This document shows positions 14,638-22,006 of a stretch of DNA of 24,316 bases, piece after piece (within the stretch, counting starts at the first letter, position 1; each line of letters opens with the position of its first letter). Made by a program: the position numbers and the translations under genes. A model generated the notes under the pieces. It saw only the letters and a list, made by a program, of their open reading frames with translations. It did no database searches and was not told the DNA's origin. The stretch lies in NCBI RefSeq assembly GCF_001270495.1, contig NZ_LGUR01000277.1, forward strand, positions 1 through 24,316, given 5' to 3'. Source of the stretch: Streptomyces viridochromogenes. Its GTDB lineage: Bacteria; Actinomycetota; Actinomycetes; Streptomycetales; Streptomycetaceae.

Positions 14638-14821
14638 CTCGCCCCCGCCGCCCCTACCCGTCCCATCCCCAGGGGCTCCGCCCCTTCGACCCCGGTTGCC
14701 TTTCGGGTGCGGGCGGGAGGGGGCCGGTCGCGCCCACGCGGCGGAGCCGCACATCGATACAGCCCCGCGCCCCTTCCGGGGCTCCGCCCCAGACCCCGCT
14801 CCTCAAACGCCGGAGGGGCTG
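14638..14821 (-). repeat. R1 repeat in inverted orientation, carrying an R2 insertion
   Basis: Read on the minus strand from 14821, the sequence begins like R1 (cagcccctccggcgtttgag, then gcggggtctgg). It is interrupted by about 110 bp that includes a copy of R2 (14726-14774), then resumes with the R1 end (ccctggggatgggacgggta through gggcggcgggggcgagg) at 14638. It is thus a mosaic of two dispersed repeats. It lies just downstream of the lipB stop. Confidence 0.75.
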
Positions 14822-14849
14822 AGTTTTTCAGCCCGTCCGGCGTTTGAGG
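14801..14849. terminator. 21-bp hairpin at the junction of head-to-head R1 elements
   Basis: The left arm (14801-14821) and right arm (14829-14849) are complementary at 20 of 21 positions, with a 7-nt loop AGTTTTT. No T-run follows the stem; the T-run is in the loop. It could stop transcription from lipB as a long hairpin, or simply reflect two repeat copies meeting head to head. Confidence 0.6.
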
Positions 14850-14928
14850 ACAAGGCCCGCAGGGCCGATGCGGGGGTCTGGGGGCACAGCCCCCAGGGAT
14901 GGGACGGGTAGGGGCGGCGGGGGCGAGG
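14831..14928 (+). repeat. Dispersed intergenic repeat R1, copy B
   Basis: Nearly identical to positions 1-99 of this window. It includes the internal inverted motif gggggtctgggggcacagcc / ccc and ends ggggcggcgggggcgagg. It lies upstream of lipA, and it generates a spurious in-frame upstream extension of the lipA frame. Confidence 0.85.
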
Positions 14929-15044
14929 AAACGCGGGGCGCGCAGGAATGCGCCGACGTTCCGCAAGGTTGCCCAGCCCGGAGACGCAAAACGCACGGGC
15001 GTACCCTGGTGTACGCCGAAGAATCGAAGCTACAGGGAGCCGAC

Positions 15045-16010
15045 GTGTCCGCAGTCTCACCCGACGGACGCAAGATGCTGCGCCTGGAGGTCCGCAACAG
15101 CCAGACCCCCATCGAGCGCAAGCCCGAGTGGATCAAGACCCGGGCGAAAATGGGCCCCGAGTACACGAAGATGCAGAGCCTCGTGAAGAGCGAGGGCCTG
15201 CACACGGTCTGCCAGGAAGCCGGCTGCCCGAACATCTACGAGTGCTGGGAGGACCGCGAGGCGACCTTCCTCATCGGCGGCGACCAGTGCACCCGGCGCT
15301 GTGACTTCTGCCAGATCGACACCGGCAAGCCCGAGGCGCTCGACCGCGACGAGCCGCGCCGCGTCGGCGAGTCCGTGGTCACCATGGACCTGAACTACGC
15401 CACCATCACCGGCGTCGCCCGCGACGACCTCCCCGACGGCGGCGCCTGGCTGTACGCCGAGACGGTGCGCCAGATCCACCAGCAGACGGCGGAGCGCGAG
15501 GCCGGCCGCACCAAGGTCGAGCTGCTCGCCCCGGACTTCAACGCGGTACCGGAGCTGCTCCAGGAGGTCTTCGCCTCCCGCCCCGAGGTCTTCGCGCACA
15601 ACGTCGAGACGGTGCCCCGGATCTTCAAGCGCATCCGCCCCGGTTTCCGCTACGAGCGCTCCCTGAAGGTCATCACCGAGGCCCGCGACTACGGCCTGGT
15701 CACCAAGTCCAACCTGATCCTCGGCATGGGCGAGACCCGCGAGGAGGTCAGCGAGGCGCTCCAGCAGCTCCACGACGCGGGCTGCGAGCTGGTGACCATC
15801 ACGCAGTACCTGCGCCCCTCCGTGCGCCACCACCCGGTGGAGCGCTGGGTCAAGCCGCAGGAGTTCGTGGAGCTGAAGCAGGAGGCCGAAGAGATCGGCT
15901 TCTCCGGTGTCATGTCCGGCCCGCTGGTGCGCTCCTCGTACCGCGCCGGACGGCTCTACCAGATGGCCGTCGAGAAGCGCGGAACCTACGTCGCCTCACA
16001 GGCCGTCTAG
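15045..16010 (+). CDS. lipA: Lipoyl synthase (radical SAM)
   Basis: A 321-residue enzyme that inserts two sulfur atoms at C6 and C8 of the octanoyl group bound to lipoyl domains, using S-adenosylmethionine. Both iron-sulfur clusters are encoded: the auxiliary-cluster cysteines Cys56, Cys61 and Cys67 ([12 protein letters not shown]) and the radical-SAM triad Cys82, Cys86 and Cys89 (CTRRCDFC). The conserved C-terminal RSSY serine (Ser297/298), an auxiliary-cluster ligand, is present. Other family motifs are [13 protein letters not shown] [22 protein letters not shown] and LGMGET. The GTG at 15045 is preferred, with AGGGAG 6-10 nt upstream; the frame extends back into repeat R1 without coding character. 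lipB upstream supplies the substrate. No lipoate ligase or scavenging gene is nearby. Confidence 0.97.
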   Translation: MSAVSPDGRKMLRLEVRNSQTPIERKPEWIKTRAKMGPEYTKMQSLVKSEGLHTVCQEAGCPNIYECWEDREATFLIGGDQCTRRCDFCQIDTGKPEALDRDEPRRVGESVVTMDLNYATITGVARDDLPDGGAWLYAETVRQIHQQTAEREAGRTKVELLAPDFNAVPELLQEVFASRPEVFAHNVETVPRIFKRIRPGFRYERSLKVITEARDYGLVTKSNLILGMGETREEVSEALQQLHDAGCELVTITQYLRPSVRHHPVERWVKPQEFVELKQEAEEIGFSGVMSGPLVRSSYRAGRLYQMAVEKRGTYVASQAV

Positions 16011-16026
16011 TGGCACGGAGTGCCAC
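16010..16026 (+). terminator. Short hairpin at the lipA stop codon
   Basis: GTGGCAC (16010-16016) and GTGCCAC (16020-16026) pair perfectly around a GGA loop, starting at the last base of the TAG stop. There is no T-tract; termination or mRNA 3'-end protection is possible. Confidence 0.5.
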
Positions 16027-16076
16027 CAGCTGCGTGTGAATCTGCGCACAAGCAACTACCCCTCGGTAGTCACCGA

Positions 16077-16131
16077 TTGACGCGGCCCTGGGACGTCCCC
16101 GCAGATAGGGGGGCCATCAGGGCCGCGTCAA
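16077..16131. terminator. 14-bp perfect inverted repeat downstream of lipA
   Basis: TTGACGCGGCCCTG (16077-16090) and CAGGGCCGCGTCAA (16118-16131) are perfectly complementary with a 27-nt loop. The GC-rich stem makes it a likely lipA transcription end point, although no clear T-run follows. Alternatively it is an operator-scale palindrome for the next gene. Confidence 0.6.
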
Positions 16132-16158
16132 GCATTTCGGGGCGCGTATCAAGGCTTC

Positions 16159-16199
16159 ATTGGTGTTTGACCGGTCGGTCACGCCCTGGTAACACCAAT
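16159..16199 (+). promoter_or_regulatory. Promoter with nested palindromes upstream of the 66-residue gene
   Basis: TTGACC (16167-16172) and TAACAC (16190-16195), separated by exactly 17 bp, form a strong vegetative-type promoter candidate. ATTGGTGTT (16159-16167) and AACACCAAT (16191-16199) are a perfect 9-bp inverted repeat overlapping both boxes. Inside the spacer lies a second palindrome, TGACCG-GT-CGGTCA (16168-16181). The arrangement suggests tight repression or autoregulation. Confidence 0.6.
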
Positions 16200-16267
16200 C
16201 AGTGACGCTGGTTGCACACCCCGTACACCGCTCACCAAAGCCGCCATCCCGAGGGGGGACCTCCACC

Positions 16268-16468
16268 ATGCAGGCCGCGCCCGTTCGCGCCACCGCCATC
16301 CCGTCGTTCACCACTGCACTGCGTGCCGTCGAGTCGCTGCTCATGAGCAGCGGCCAGCGCACCGCCCGCCGCAACGCATGGACCTCCGTACTGGAGGACC
16401 GCCGTCGCGCCAAGGACCGGGTCGAGACACAGCGCGTACTGGACCAGGCCACCGTCGTCCGTCCCTGA
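16268..16468 (+). CDS. Conserved small Streptomyces protein, function unknown
   Basis: A 66-residue basic protein beginning MQAAPVRATAIPSFTTALRA. The central part, ESLLMSSGQRTARRNAWTSV, and the following LEDRRRAKDRVETQRVL look like one or two charged amphipathic helices. There is no signal peptide or membrane segment. The ATG at 16268 has a very strong SD (GAGGGGGGAC); the in-frame extension from 16202 is excluded by the SD position. It lies between lipA and the DUF4191 gene, behind a well-formed promoter with palindromes. I recognise it as a conserved hypothetical of this neighbourhood but know no function. Its charge would fit a nucleic-acid or protein-binding role, which is speculation. 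Confidence 0.75.
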   Translation: MQAAPVRATAIPSFTTALRAVESLLMSSGQRTARRNAWTSVLEDRRRAKDRVETQRVLDQATVVRP

Positions 16469-16521
16469 CCCCTCCCCCGTCCCGTCAAGGCACTGCCGTC
16501 GTCGGCGCTTCCGGGGCCACG

Positions 16522-16535
16522 TAGACTTCGTGGCA
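16522..16535 (+). promoter_or_regulatory. Candidate leaderless -10 for the DUF4191 gene
   Basis: TAGACT at 16522-16527 lies 7 nt before the ATG at 16535, and no SD is present. This spacing would place the transcription start at the A of the ATG, a common leaderless arrangement in Streptomyces. The -35 region is not obvious. Confidence 0.45.
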
Positions 16536-17236
16536 TGGCGAGGAAGGACACGGCAGCGGACGCTGCGAACCCCGGGCGACTCAAGCAGATCGCTCTGACC
16601 TACAAGATGACCCGCAGGGCCGACAAGAAGATCGGTCTTGTACTCGCGGCTGTCGGAATCGTCACCTTCGGTGTCTTCCTCGCGATCGGTTTCTTGATCG
16701 GTCACCCCATCTATCTCGGCATCCTGGGCCTGCTGCTCGCCTTCCTCGCGTCGGCGATCGTGTTCGGGCGCCGGGCCGAGCGGGCGGCCTTCGGGCAGAT
16801 GGAAGGCCAGCCCGGCGCGGCGGCGGCCGTACTGGACAACATCGGCCGGGGCTGGACGACGACGCCCGCGGTGGCGATGAACCGCAGCCAGGACGTGGTG
16901 CACCGGGCTGTCGGCAAGGCCGGCATCGTGCTGGTCGCCGAGGGCAACCCGAACCGGGTGAAGAGCCTGCTGGCCGCGGAGAAGAAGAAGATGAACCGCA
17001 TCGTCGCGGACGTGCCGGTGCACGATCTGATCGTCGGCACGGGCGAGGGCCAGGTCGGGCTCAAGAAGCTGCGCACCACCATGCTGAAGCTGCCCCGCGT
17101 ACTGACCGGCCCCCAGGTGACCGCCACCAACGACCGGCTGAAGGCGATGGGGGATCTGATGAGCAACATGCCATTGCCGAAAGGCCCTATGCCCAAGGGC
17201 ATGAAACTCCCGAAGGGCGGGCCGAAGGCCCGTTGA
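16535..17236 (+). CDS. DUF4191 family integral membrane protein
   Basis: A 233-residue protein. A short charged N-terminus (MARKDTAADAANPGRLKQIA) is followed by LTYKMTRRADKK and then two membrane segments at about 33-52 and 57-76. A soluble C-terminal domain of about 150 residues follows, with NIGRGWTTTPAVAMNRSQDV, AGIVLVAEGNPNRVKSLLAA and the Lys-rich EKKKMNRI. This matches the actinobacterial DUF4191 family, usually found beside lipA. The tail, PLPKGPMPKGMKLPKGGPKAR, is a Pro-Lys-Gly repeat likely to be disordered. The function is unknown; proximity to lipA is conserved across actinobacteria (from memory), so a link to lipoylation or membrane homeostasis is conceivable. It ends at a strong bidirectional terminator. 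Confidence 0.88.
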   Translation: MARKDTAADAANPGRLKQIALTYKMTRRADKKIGLVLAAVGIVTFGVFLAIGFLIGHPIYLGILGLLLAFLASAIVFGRRAERAAFGQMEGQPGAAAAVLDNIGRGWTTTPAVAMNRSQDVVHRAVGKAGIVLVAEGNPNRVKSLLAAEKKKMNRIVADVPVHDLIVGTGEGQVGLKKLRTTMLKLPRVLTGPQVTATNDRLKAMGDLMSNMPLPKGPMPKGMKLPKGGPKAR

Positions 17237-17265
17237 TCTCCCTCGTACGAGAACGTACGACGAAC

Positions 17266-17309
17266 ACGACGAAGGGGCGCCCGGATCACTCCGGGCGCCC
17301 CTTCGTCGT
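17266..17309. terminator. Strong bidirectional terminator, DUF4191 / RDD
   Basis: A perfect 20-bp stem (17266-17285 with 17290-17309) has a 4-nt loop TCAC. The two genes converge here, so it can serve both. The T-tracts are poor, as is usual in high-GC actinobacteria. Confidence 0.85.
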
Positions 17310-17331
17310 ACGACTGCCGGATGTACGACTG

Positions 17332-17799
17332 CTAGATGCGGACTTCCACGGTGCCGGCCAGCCGGTCGTGCAGGCCCCGGCCGTCGCGGTCCCAGATCAG
17401 GGCCGGGATGGCGACGCACAGCAGGGCCGAGCGGAGCAGGGCGCGCAGCGGGTTGACCGTGCCGGTCTCCAGGGTGACCACGCGGAGGCCGAAGAGGCGC
17501 TTACCCGGAGTGAAGCCGACGGTGCCGACGGTCAGGACGCTCATCAGGAAGAACAGGAGCAGGGCCCAGTTGCCGGTCGCCTGACCGTAGCCGTCGGTGA
17601 TGAGACCGTATGCGATCAAAAGGCAGATGCCCCAGTCGACGGCCAGTGCTCCCAGCCGCCGTCCCGGGCGGGCGATGGAGCCCGGCCCGTCCTCCGGAAG
17701 TCCGAGTTGCTGACCCCGGTATCCGAAGTCGACACCCGCGTCCTCGGCGGCCGCGCGGGGGCCCGAGAGCCAGGATCCGATTGCTTGCCTCTTGTCCAC
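17332..17799 (-). CDS. RDD family membrane protein
   Basis: A 155-residue protein with a soluble N-terminal part of about 45 residues, then an RDD domain. The signature ARPGRRLGALAVDWGICLLI carries the Arg and Asp of the RDD name within the first membrane helix, followed by a second helix at about 78-96. Next come GFTPGKRLFGLRVV and a third hydrophobic segment (LLRSALLCVAIPALIW) ending in DRDGRGLHDRLAGTVEVR. RDD proteins are small membrane proteins, some linked to ion transport. The start is the GTG at 17799, with a weak GGTGGT upstream. It is divergent from glnA and convergent with the DUF4191 gene. Confidence 0.88.
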   Translation of the reverse strand: MDKRQAIGSWLSGPRAAAEDAGVDFGYRGQQLGLPEDGPGSIARPGRRLGALAVDWGICLLIAYGLITDGYGQATGNWALLLFFLMSVLTVGTVGFTPGKRLFGLRVVTLETGTVNPLRALLRSALLCVAIPALIWDRDGRGLHDRLAGTVEVRI

Positions 17800-17862
17800 C
17801 AGACCACCGTACTGTGCCCGTTTTGCGATGTGGACAGGTGGGGTGAGGTACGGGATGTCCGG

Positions 17863-17900
17863 TTAACGTGTGCGAAACAAATGGGTCACGCCCGAGAAAT
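17863..17900 (+). promoter_or_regulatory. Two tandem GlnR-like binding boxes upstream of glnA
   Basis: The established Streptomyces GlnR pattern is gTnAC-n6-GaAAC. Site 1 is TTAAC-GTGTGC-GAAAC (17863-17878). Site 2 is GTCAC-GCCCGA-GAAAT (17885-17900). The two are 22 bp apart, two helical turns on the same DNA face. They lie just upstream of a -10-like TAGGGT, as expected for nitrogen-responsive activation of glnA. The match is visible directly; the GlnR assignment follows family knowledge. Confidence 0.8.
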
Positions 17901-17910
17901 CACCCGTCCC

Positions 17911-17916
17911 TAGGGT
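17911..17916 (+). promoter_or_regulatory. Candidate glnA -10 box
   Basis: TAGGGT lies 10 bp downstream of the second GlnR-like box. No good -35 hexamer is visible at the right distance, which fits an activator-dependent promoter. Transcription would begin near 17923, leaving a leader of about 75 nt. Confidence 0.5.
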
Positions 17917-17996
17917 CGAAGACAGCGTGTGCCACCGCACTGGCCGCACGAACGAACTACCACCCCGGTCGGACGGTCGGGAGTAGGAGGAGCTGG

Positions 17997-19406
17997 ATGT
18001 TCCAGAACGCCGACGAGGCCAAGAAGTTCATCGCGGACGAGGACGTCAAGTTCGTCGACGTCCGGTTCTGCGACCTGCCGGGCGTCATGCAGCACTTCAC
18101 GCTGCCGGTCGAGGCGTTCGACCCGGACGAGGAACTCGCCTTCGACGGATCGTCGATCCGTGGCTTCCAGGCCATCCACGAGTCCGACATGGCGCTGCGC
18201 GCGGACCTGTCGACCGCCCGGGTCGACCCGTTCCGCCGGGACAAGACGCTGAACATCAACTTCTTCATCCACGACCCGATCACCGGCGAGCAGTACAGCC
18301 GTGACCCGCGGAACGTGGCGAAGAAGGCCGAGGCCTACCTCGCCTCCACCGGCATCGCCGACACCGCGTACTTCGGCCCCGAGGCCGAGTTCTACGTGTT
18401 CGACAGCGTGCGCTTCGCCACCGGCGCGAACGAGTCCTTCTACCACATCGACTCCGAGGCGGGCGCCTGGAACACCGGTGCGCTGGAGGACAACCGCGGT
18501 TACAAGGTCCGCTACAAGGGCGGCTACTTCCCGGTCCCGCCGGTCGACCACTTCGCCGACCTGCGTGCCGAGATCTCCCTGGAGCTGGGCAAGGCCGGCC
18601 TCCAGGTCGAGCGCCAGCACCACGAGGTGGGCACCGCCGGCCAGGCCGAGATCAACTACAAGTTCAACACGCTGCTCGCCGCCGCCGACGACCTCCAGCT
18701 CTTCAAGTACATCGTGAAGAACGTCGCCTGGCGCAACGGCAAGACCGCGACCTTCATGCCGAAGCCGATCTTCGGTGACAACGGCTCGGGCATGCACGTC
18801 CACCAGTCGCTGTGGACCGGCGGCCAGCCGCTCTTCTACGACGAGGCCGGCTACGCGGGCCTGTCGGACACCGCCCGCTACTACATCGGCGGCATCCTCA
18901 AGCACGCCCCGTCGCTGCTCGCCTTCACCAACCCGACGGTGAACTCGTACCACCGCCTGGTCCCGGGCTTCGAGGCGCCGATCAACCTGGTGTACTCGCA
19001 GCGCAACCGCTCCGCCGCGATGCGTATCCCGATCACGGGCTCCAACCCGAAGGCCAAGCGCGTCGAGTTCCGCGCGCCCGACTCCTCCGGCAACCCGTAC
19101 CTGGCCTTCTCGGCCCTGCTGCTCGCGGGCCTGGACGGCATCAAGAACAAGATCGAGCCGGCCGAGCCGATCGACAAGGACCTCTACGAGCTGGCTCCCG
19201 AGGAGCACGCCAACGTGGCGCAGGTCCCGACCTCGCTCCCGGCCGTCCTCGACTCGCTCGAGGCCGACCACGAGTTCCTCCTCCAGGGCGACGTCTTCAC
19301 GCCGGACCTGATCGAGACGTGGATCGACTTCAAGCGGACGAACGAGATCGCCCCGCTGCAGCTGCGTCCGCACCCGCACGAGTTCGAGCTGTACTTCGAC
19401 GTGTGA
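17997..19406 (+). CDS. glnA: Glutamine synthetase type I
   Basis: A 469-residue dodecameric GSI that makes glutamine from glutamate, ammonia and ATP in the cytoplasm. Motifs include [10 protein letters not shown] (substrate loop), PEAEFYVFD (metal-binding Glu), [21 protein letters not shown] and [13 protein letters not shown]. Tyr397 (codon 19185-19187, in [11 protein letters not shown]) is the classical adenylylation site, so activity is probably also controlled by GlnE. The length equals that of the standard GSI-beta enzymes. The ATG at 17997 has GTAGGAGGAG 5-8 nt upstream; the frame stays open to 17868, but that part contains the promoter. Two GlnR-like boxes precede it and a 22-bp-stem terminator follows, giving a monocistronic unit. 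Confidence 0.98.
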   Translation: MFQNADEAKKFIADEDVKFVDVRFCDLPGVMQHFTLPVEAFDPDEELAFDGSSIRGFQAIHESDMALRADLSTARVDPFRRDKTLNINFFIHDPITGEQYSRDPRNVAKKAEAYLASTGIADTAYFGPEAEFYVFDSVRFATGANESFYHIDSEAGAWNTGALEDNRGYKVRYKGGYFPVPPVDHFADLRAEISLELGKAGLQVERQHHEVGTAGQAEINYKFNTLLAAADDLQLFKYIVKNVAWRNGKTATFMPKPIFGDNGSGMHVHQSLWTGGQPLFYDEAGYAGLSDTARYYIGGILKHAPSLLAFTNPTVNSYHRLVPGFEAPINLVYSQRNRSAAMRIPITGSNPKAKRVEFRAPDSSGNPYLAFSALLLAGLDGIKNKIEPAEPIDKDLYELAPEEHANVAQVPTSLPAVLDSLEADHEFLLQGDVFTPDLIETWIDFKRTNEIAPLQLRPHPHEFELYFDV

Positions 19407-19456
19407 TCGGCACCGTCGACGTCTGATCGACGGCTGATCGGTCTCCCGCACCGAGG

Positions 19457-19516
19457 CATACGCCCGCGCCCCCGCTGTTGTCCTGACAGCGGGGGCGCGG
19501 GCGTATGTTCTATTCT
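19457..19516 (+). terminator. glnA rho-independent terminator
   Basis: A perfect 22-bp stem (19457-19478 with 19486-19507) has the 7-nt loop TGTCCTG and is followed by the T-rich TTCTATTCT. This is the most classical terminator in the window. Confidence 0.9.
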
Positions 19517-19545
19517 GCCGATGAGACGACACGGGGGTGGACGGG

Positions 19546-19815
19546 ATGTCCGAGCACGAACACGACGACCAGGAGCGCGAGTTCGACCTGAGATGGGCGG
19601 ACAACGCCGAGCACAAGGAGCCCTCGGCGCGGGCCCGTATGCTCGCCGCCCGCTGGAAGGAGAACCCGCCCGGTCCGGTGCCGTTCCGGGCCGAGCCCGA
19701 TCATGTGGCACGGCGGCAGCGACGGTCGAGCTGGGTGTCCACGGCCATCGTGCTGGGCTGCGTCGCCGGGGTGATCGTGCTGCTGGGCTACATCAACTTC
19801 CGCGCGGGCTACTAG
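19546..19815 (+). CDS. Small C-terminally anchored membrane protein
   Basis: An 89-residue protein with an acidic, His-rich N-terminus (MSEHEHDDQEREFDLRWADN), a soluble linker (PSARARMLAARWKENPPGP), a basic patch (ARRQRRSSW) and a single C-terminal membrane helix, STAIVLGCVAGVIVLLGYI, ending NFRAGY. The topology resembles a tail-anchored, N-in protein. The ATG at 19546 is preferred over a GTG at 19537, because ACGGGGGTGG then gives a usable SD. TATTCT (19511-19516), just after the glnA terminator, may be its -10. It is 145 bp upstream of htpX and could belong to the same membrane-stress group, but no family name is recognised. Confidence 0.7.
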   Translation: MSEHEHDDQEREFDLRWADNAEHKEPSARARMLAARWKENPPGPVPFRAEPDHVARRQRRSSWVSTAIVLGCVAGVIVLLGYINFRAGY

Positions 19816-19959
19816 GCCGGTCCGGCGGGCCCCTGGGCTTTGGCTGGCGGCGCCCCGGGCTTTGCTGGCCCTAGGGTCGATCACGACCCGTTCATGGGGG
19901 TCACCGGGTGCACACTGGGCAGTGGGACGAGTGCCTGAGTGCGCGCGGGGTGATGCGAG

Positions 19960-20877
19960 ATGCAGAGCCGGTTCCGGAGTGATCGGCGGTTGACCGCCCG
20001 GATGGGGATCACACTGTTTCTGCTCGGGTTGTTGTACGTGGCGTTCGTGGCCGCGTTGATCGTGCTGCTGAAGTCCTGGGTGCTCGTCGTGGTCGTGGCG
20101 GCGGGGCTGCTGGGGGCGCAGTACTGGTTCTCCGACCGGGTCGCCCTGTTCGCGATGCGGGGGCGGGTCGTGGAGCGGGAGGAGTATCCCGAGCTGCACG
20201 GGGTCGTCGACCGGCTGTCCGCCCTCGCCGACATGCCGAAGCCCGTGGTCGCCGTGTCGGAGATGGACATGCCGAACGCGTTCGCGACCGGGCGCAATCC
20301 CGATCATGCCGTGGTCTGTGTGACGACGGGGCTGCTGCGCCGGCTGGAGCCGGACGAGCTGGAGGGTGTGCTCGCGCACGAGCTGTCGCATGTGGCGCAC
20401 AAGGACGTCGCCGTGATCACGGTGGCCTCGTTCCTCGGGGTGATCGCGGGGCTGATCGTGCGGTTCGCCTTCTACAGCCAGCTGTTCGGCGGCGGGCGCC
20501 GGGACCAGAACACCGCCGTGATCTTCGCCGCCGTGATGGGCGTGTCGGCGGCCGTCTACGCGATCAGCTTCCTGCTGATCCGGGCCCTGTCCCGGTACCG
20601 GGAGCTGGCCGCCGACCGGGCCGCGGCGCTGCTCACCGGACGGCCTTCGGCGCTGGCCTCCGCGCTCACCAAGGTCTCCGGCGACATCGCCCGGATCCCG
20701 TCCAAGGACCTGCGGACTGCGCAGGCCTTCAACGCCTTCTACTTCACCCCCGCGTTCGGCCGGGAGCCCGGCGTCGCGCGGCTCTTCTCCACCCACCCGA
20801 GCCTGGAGCAGCGGCTCGACCAACTGGGGCGGATCTCCTCCGAGCTGGGCGAGGCCGCGACTCCCGGAGGGGTGTGA
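19960..20877 (+). CDS. htpX: M48-family zinc metalloprotease HtpX
   Basis: A 305-residue membrane protease that degrades misfolded membrane proteins. Two N-terminal helices (about 16-37 and 40-57) precede the zinc motif HELSH (140-144); the third ligand is Glu215 in SRYRELAAD. Two more hydrophobic segments (about 150-170 and 187-207) separate these, giving the usual HtpX topology. The C-terminal STHPSLEQRLDQLGRIS is a family hallmark. The start is the ATG at 19960; its SD is poor (GGGG 10 nt upstream). The gene overlaps the SD region of pspAB, and the stop codon is 2 nt before the pspAB ATG, so translation is coupled. The pairing supports a phage-shock-type envelope stress role. Confidence 0.92.
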   Translation: MQSRFRSDRRLTARMGITLFLLGLLYVAFVAALIVLLKSWVLVVVVAAGLLGAQYWFSDRVALFAMRGRVVEREEYPELHGVVDRLSALADMPKPVVAVSEMDMPNAFATGRNPDHAVVCVTTGLLRRLEPDELEGVLAHELSHVAHKDVAVITVASFLGVIAGLIVRFAFYSQLFGGGRRDQNTAVIFAAVMGVSAAVYAISFLLIRALSRYRELAADRAAALLTGRPSALASALTKVSGDIARIPSKDLRTAQAFNAFYFTPAFGREPGVARLFSTHPSLEQRLDQLGRISSELGEAATPGGV

Positions 20878-20879
20878 GC

Positions 20880-21464
20880 ATGGGGCTGCTGGACATCCTG
20901 TTCGGCCGTACGAAGCCGGTCGCGCCCGATCTCGACCGGCTCTTCGGGCTCCCCTCGGCGGCGGTGACCCTGGAGGCGGCGGCCGGGTTCCGGCCGACCG
21001 GCGACGGGGCGGTGTGCTTCGCCACGGTCGAGGGCGCCGCCTTCGCGCAGACGCACCGCGAGGTGCAGGCGCTGCTCGACGCGGACGCCGAGCGCGAGGG
21101 CCGGCCGGTGCGGCTGACGCGGGACGGCTACGGCTACTCGTGGCTGGTCTCCACGCGCAAGCCCGACCAGCTGCCGGACCTGGTCAACGACCTGCACGCG
21201 GTGAACAGCGCGATGGAGGTCAACGGCTTCGGGCCGCAGCTGCTGTGCTCGCTGGCGGGGTTCGAGGACGACGAGGCCCGGCGGCTCGCCCTCGTCTACC
21301 TCTACAAGCGGGGCACCTTCTATCCGTTCGCACCGCTGGCCGGCACCGCCGAGCGACGGGACAACCCGTTGGAGCTGCGGGTGAAGGCGCTCCTCACGAA
21401 CGACCTGCGGATGGAGCAGGACCTGAGCCGCTGGTTCCCGGTCTGGGGTGCCCCCGGCCTGTGA
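20880..21464 (+). CDS. pspAB: PspA-associated protein PspAB
   Basis: A 194-residue soluble protein. The opening MGLLDILFGRTKPVAPDLDR and following LFGLPSAAVTLEA are typical of PspAB, a partner of PspA and HtpX in actinobacteria and archaea. Other conserved parts are DGYGYSWLVSTRKPDQLPDL, VNDLHAVNSAMEVNGFGPQL and LVYLYKRGTFYPFAP. The ATG at 20880 has GGAGGGG 7 nt upstream, within the end of htpX; a GTG at 20874 is too close to that SD. It is translationally coupled to htpX. No pspA gene is in this window. Its biochemical activity is not established. Confidence 0.88.
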   Translation: MGLLDILFGRTKPVAPDLDRLFGLPSAAVTLEAAAGFRPTGDGAVCFATVEGAAFAQTHREVQALLDADAEREGRPVRLTRDGYGYSWLVSTRKPDQLPDLVNDLHAVNSAMEVNGFGPQLLCSLAGFEDDEARRLALVYLYKRGTFYPFAPLAGTAERRDNPLELRVKALLTNDLRMEQDLSRWFPVWGAPGL

Positions 21465-21472
21465 CCGGGGGC
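21450..21472. terminator. Hairpin spanning the pspAB stop codon
   Basis: GCCCCCGG (21450-21457) and CCGGGGGC (21465-21472) form a perfect 8-bp GC stem, with the TGA stop in the 7-nt loop. It separates convergent pspAB and the small membrane gene, whose stop is only 12 bp away. Confidence 0.65.
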
Positions 21473-21476
21473 GATC

Positions 21477-21764
21477 TCACTTGCTCTTCTCGCGCTGCTG
21501 GCGACGGGCCTCGAAAGGACGCTCGCGCCGGTAGCGGCGCTCCCACTTGGCCTGCATGTCGCGGCGGTCGCGGTAGGAGCGGTAGTCCGCGGGCATGGAA
21601 CCTCCCGACGGGGCCCCTCCCCCGGCCCCGCCCCTCGGCGCGGAGGAGCTCCGGCCGTACTGAAGGTAGAGGAAGAGCACCGCGACGGCGGCCAGCCAGT
21701 AGAGGTGGTTGTCGAATCCTAGGATCACCAGGACGACGGTCCCGGACATGACGATGGTGCCCAT
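21477..21764 (-). CDS. Small basic membrane protein
   Basis: A 95-residue protein. The N-terminal half is hydrophobic, with one or two short membrane helices (MSGTVVLVILGF and LYWLAAVAVLFLYLQYG). A Gly/Ser/Pro linker (GGAGGGAPSGG) follows, then a very basic, aromatic tail (YRSYRDRRDMQAKWERRYRR) ending RQQREKSK. The ATG at 21764 has GGAGG 6 nt upstream; the long upstream frame to 21953 lacks an SD. It is not assigned to a named family. The basic cytoplasmic tail could bind RNA, DNA or lipid head groups. It is convergent with pspAB and divergent from the hydrolase gene. Confidence 0.75.
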   Translation of the reverse strand: MGTIVMSGTVVLVILGFDNHLYWLAAVAVLFLYLQYGRSSSAPRGGAGGGAPSGGSMPADYRSYRDRRDMQAKWERRYRRERPFEARRQQREKSK

Positions 21765-22006
21765 CACGGGCCTCCGTGAGCGTGGGTCGATTCTGGATCT
21801 CGAGCGGTGACCGATGCCCCGACGGGGCGCTGGGGAAGGGCGACCGGCCGTCGGTGCGTAGAGAGTAGCCCCGAGCCCGCAGGGTGGCGCCTGCCCTGCG
21901 CGAAGCGGCGTGAGCTGCTCCGTTACGCGTGTCCAGCGTAGGGATCCGGTCACCGGCCGTGCACCCCCTTTTCCCGCGACCCGGGTGCCGTGAATGAATG
22001 GGGCCC

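Noticed and set aside
14844..15044. N-terminal extension of LipA by 67 residues
   Set aside because: The extension is repeat R1 sequence; the GTG at 15045 has an SD and matches LipA N-termini.
17910..19616. 568-codon open frame antisense to glnA
   Set aside because: It is a high-GC shadow of the glnA codon pattern; the product is a low-complexity Val/Arg/Glu/Gly-rich string with no domain.
21765..22006. Divergent region between the small basic membrane gene and the hydrolase searched for RNA genes
   Set aside because: No cloverleaf, riboswitch-like or strong paired structure was found; only unremarkable GC-rich sequence.
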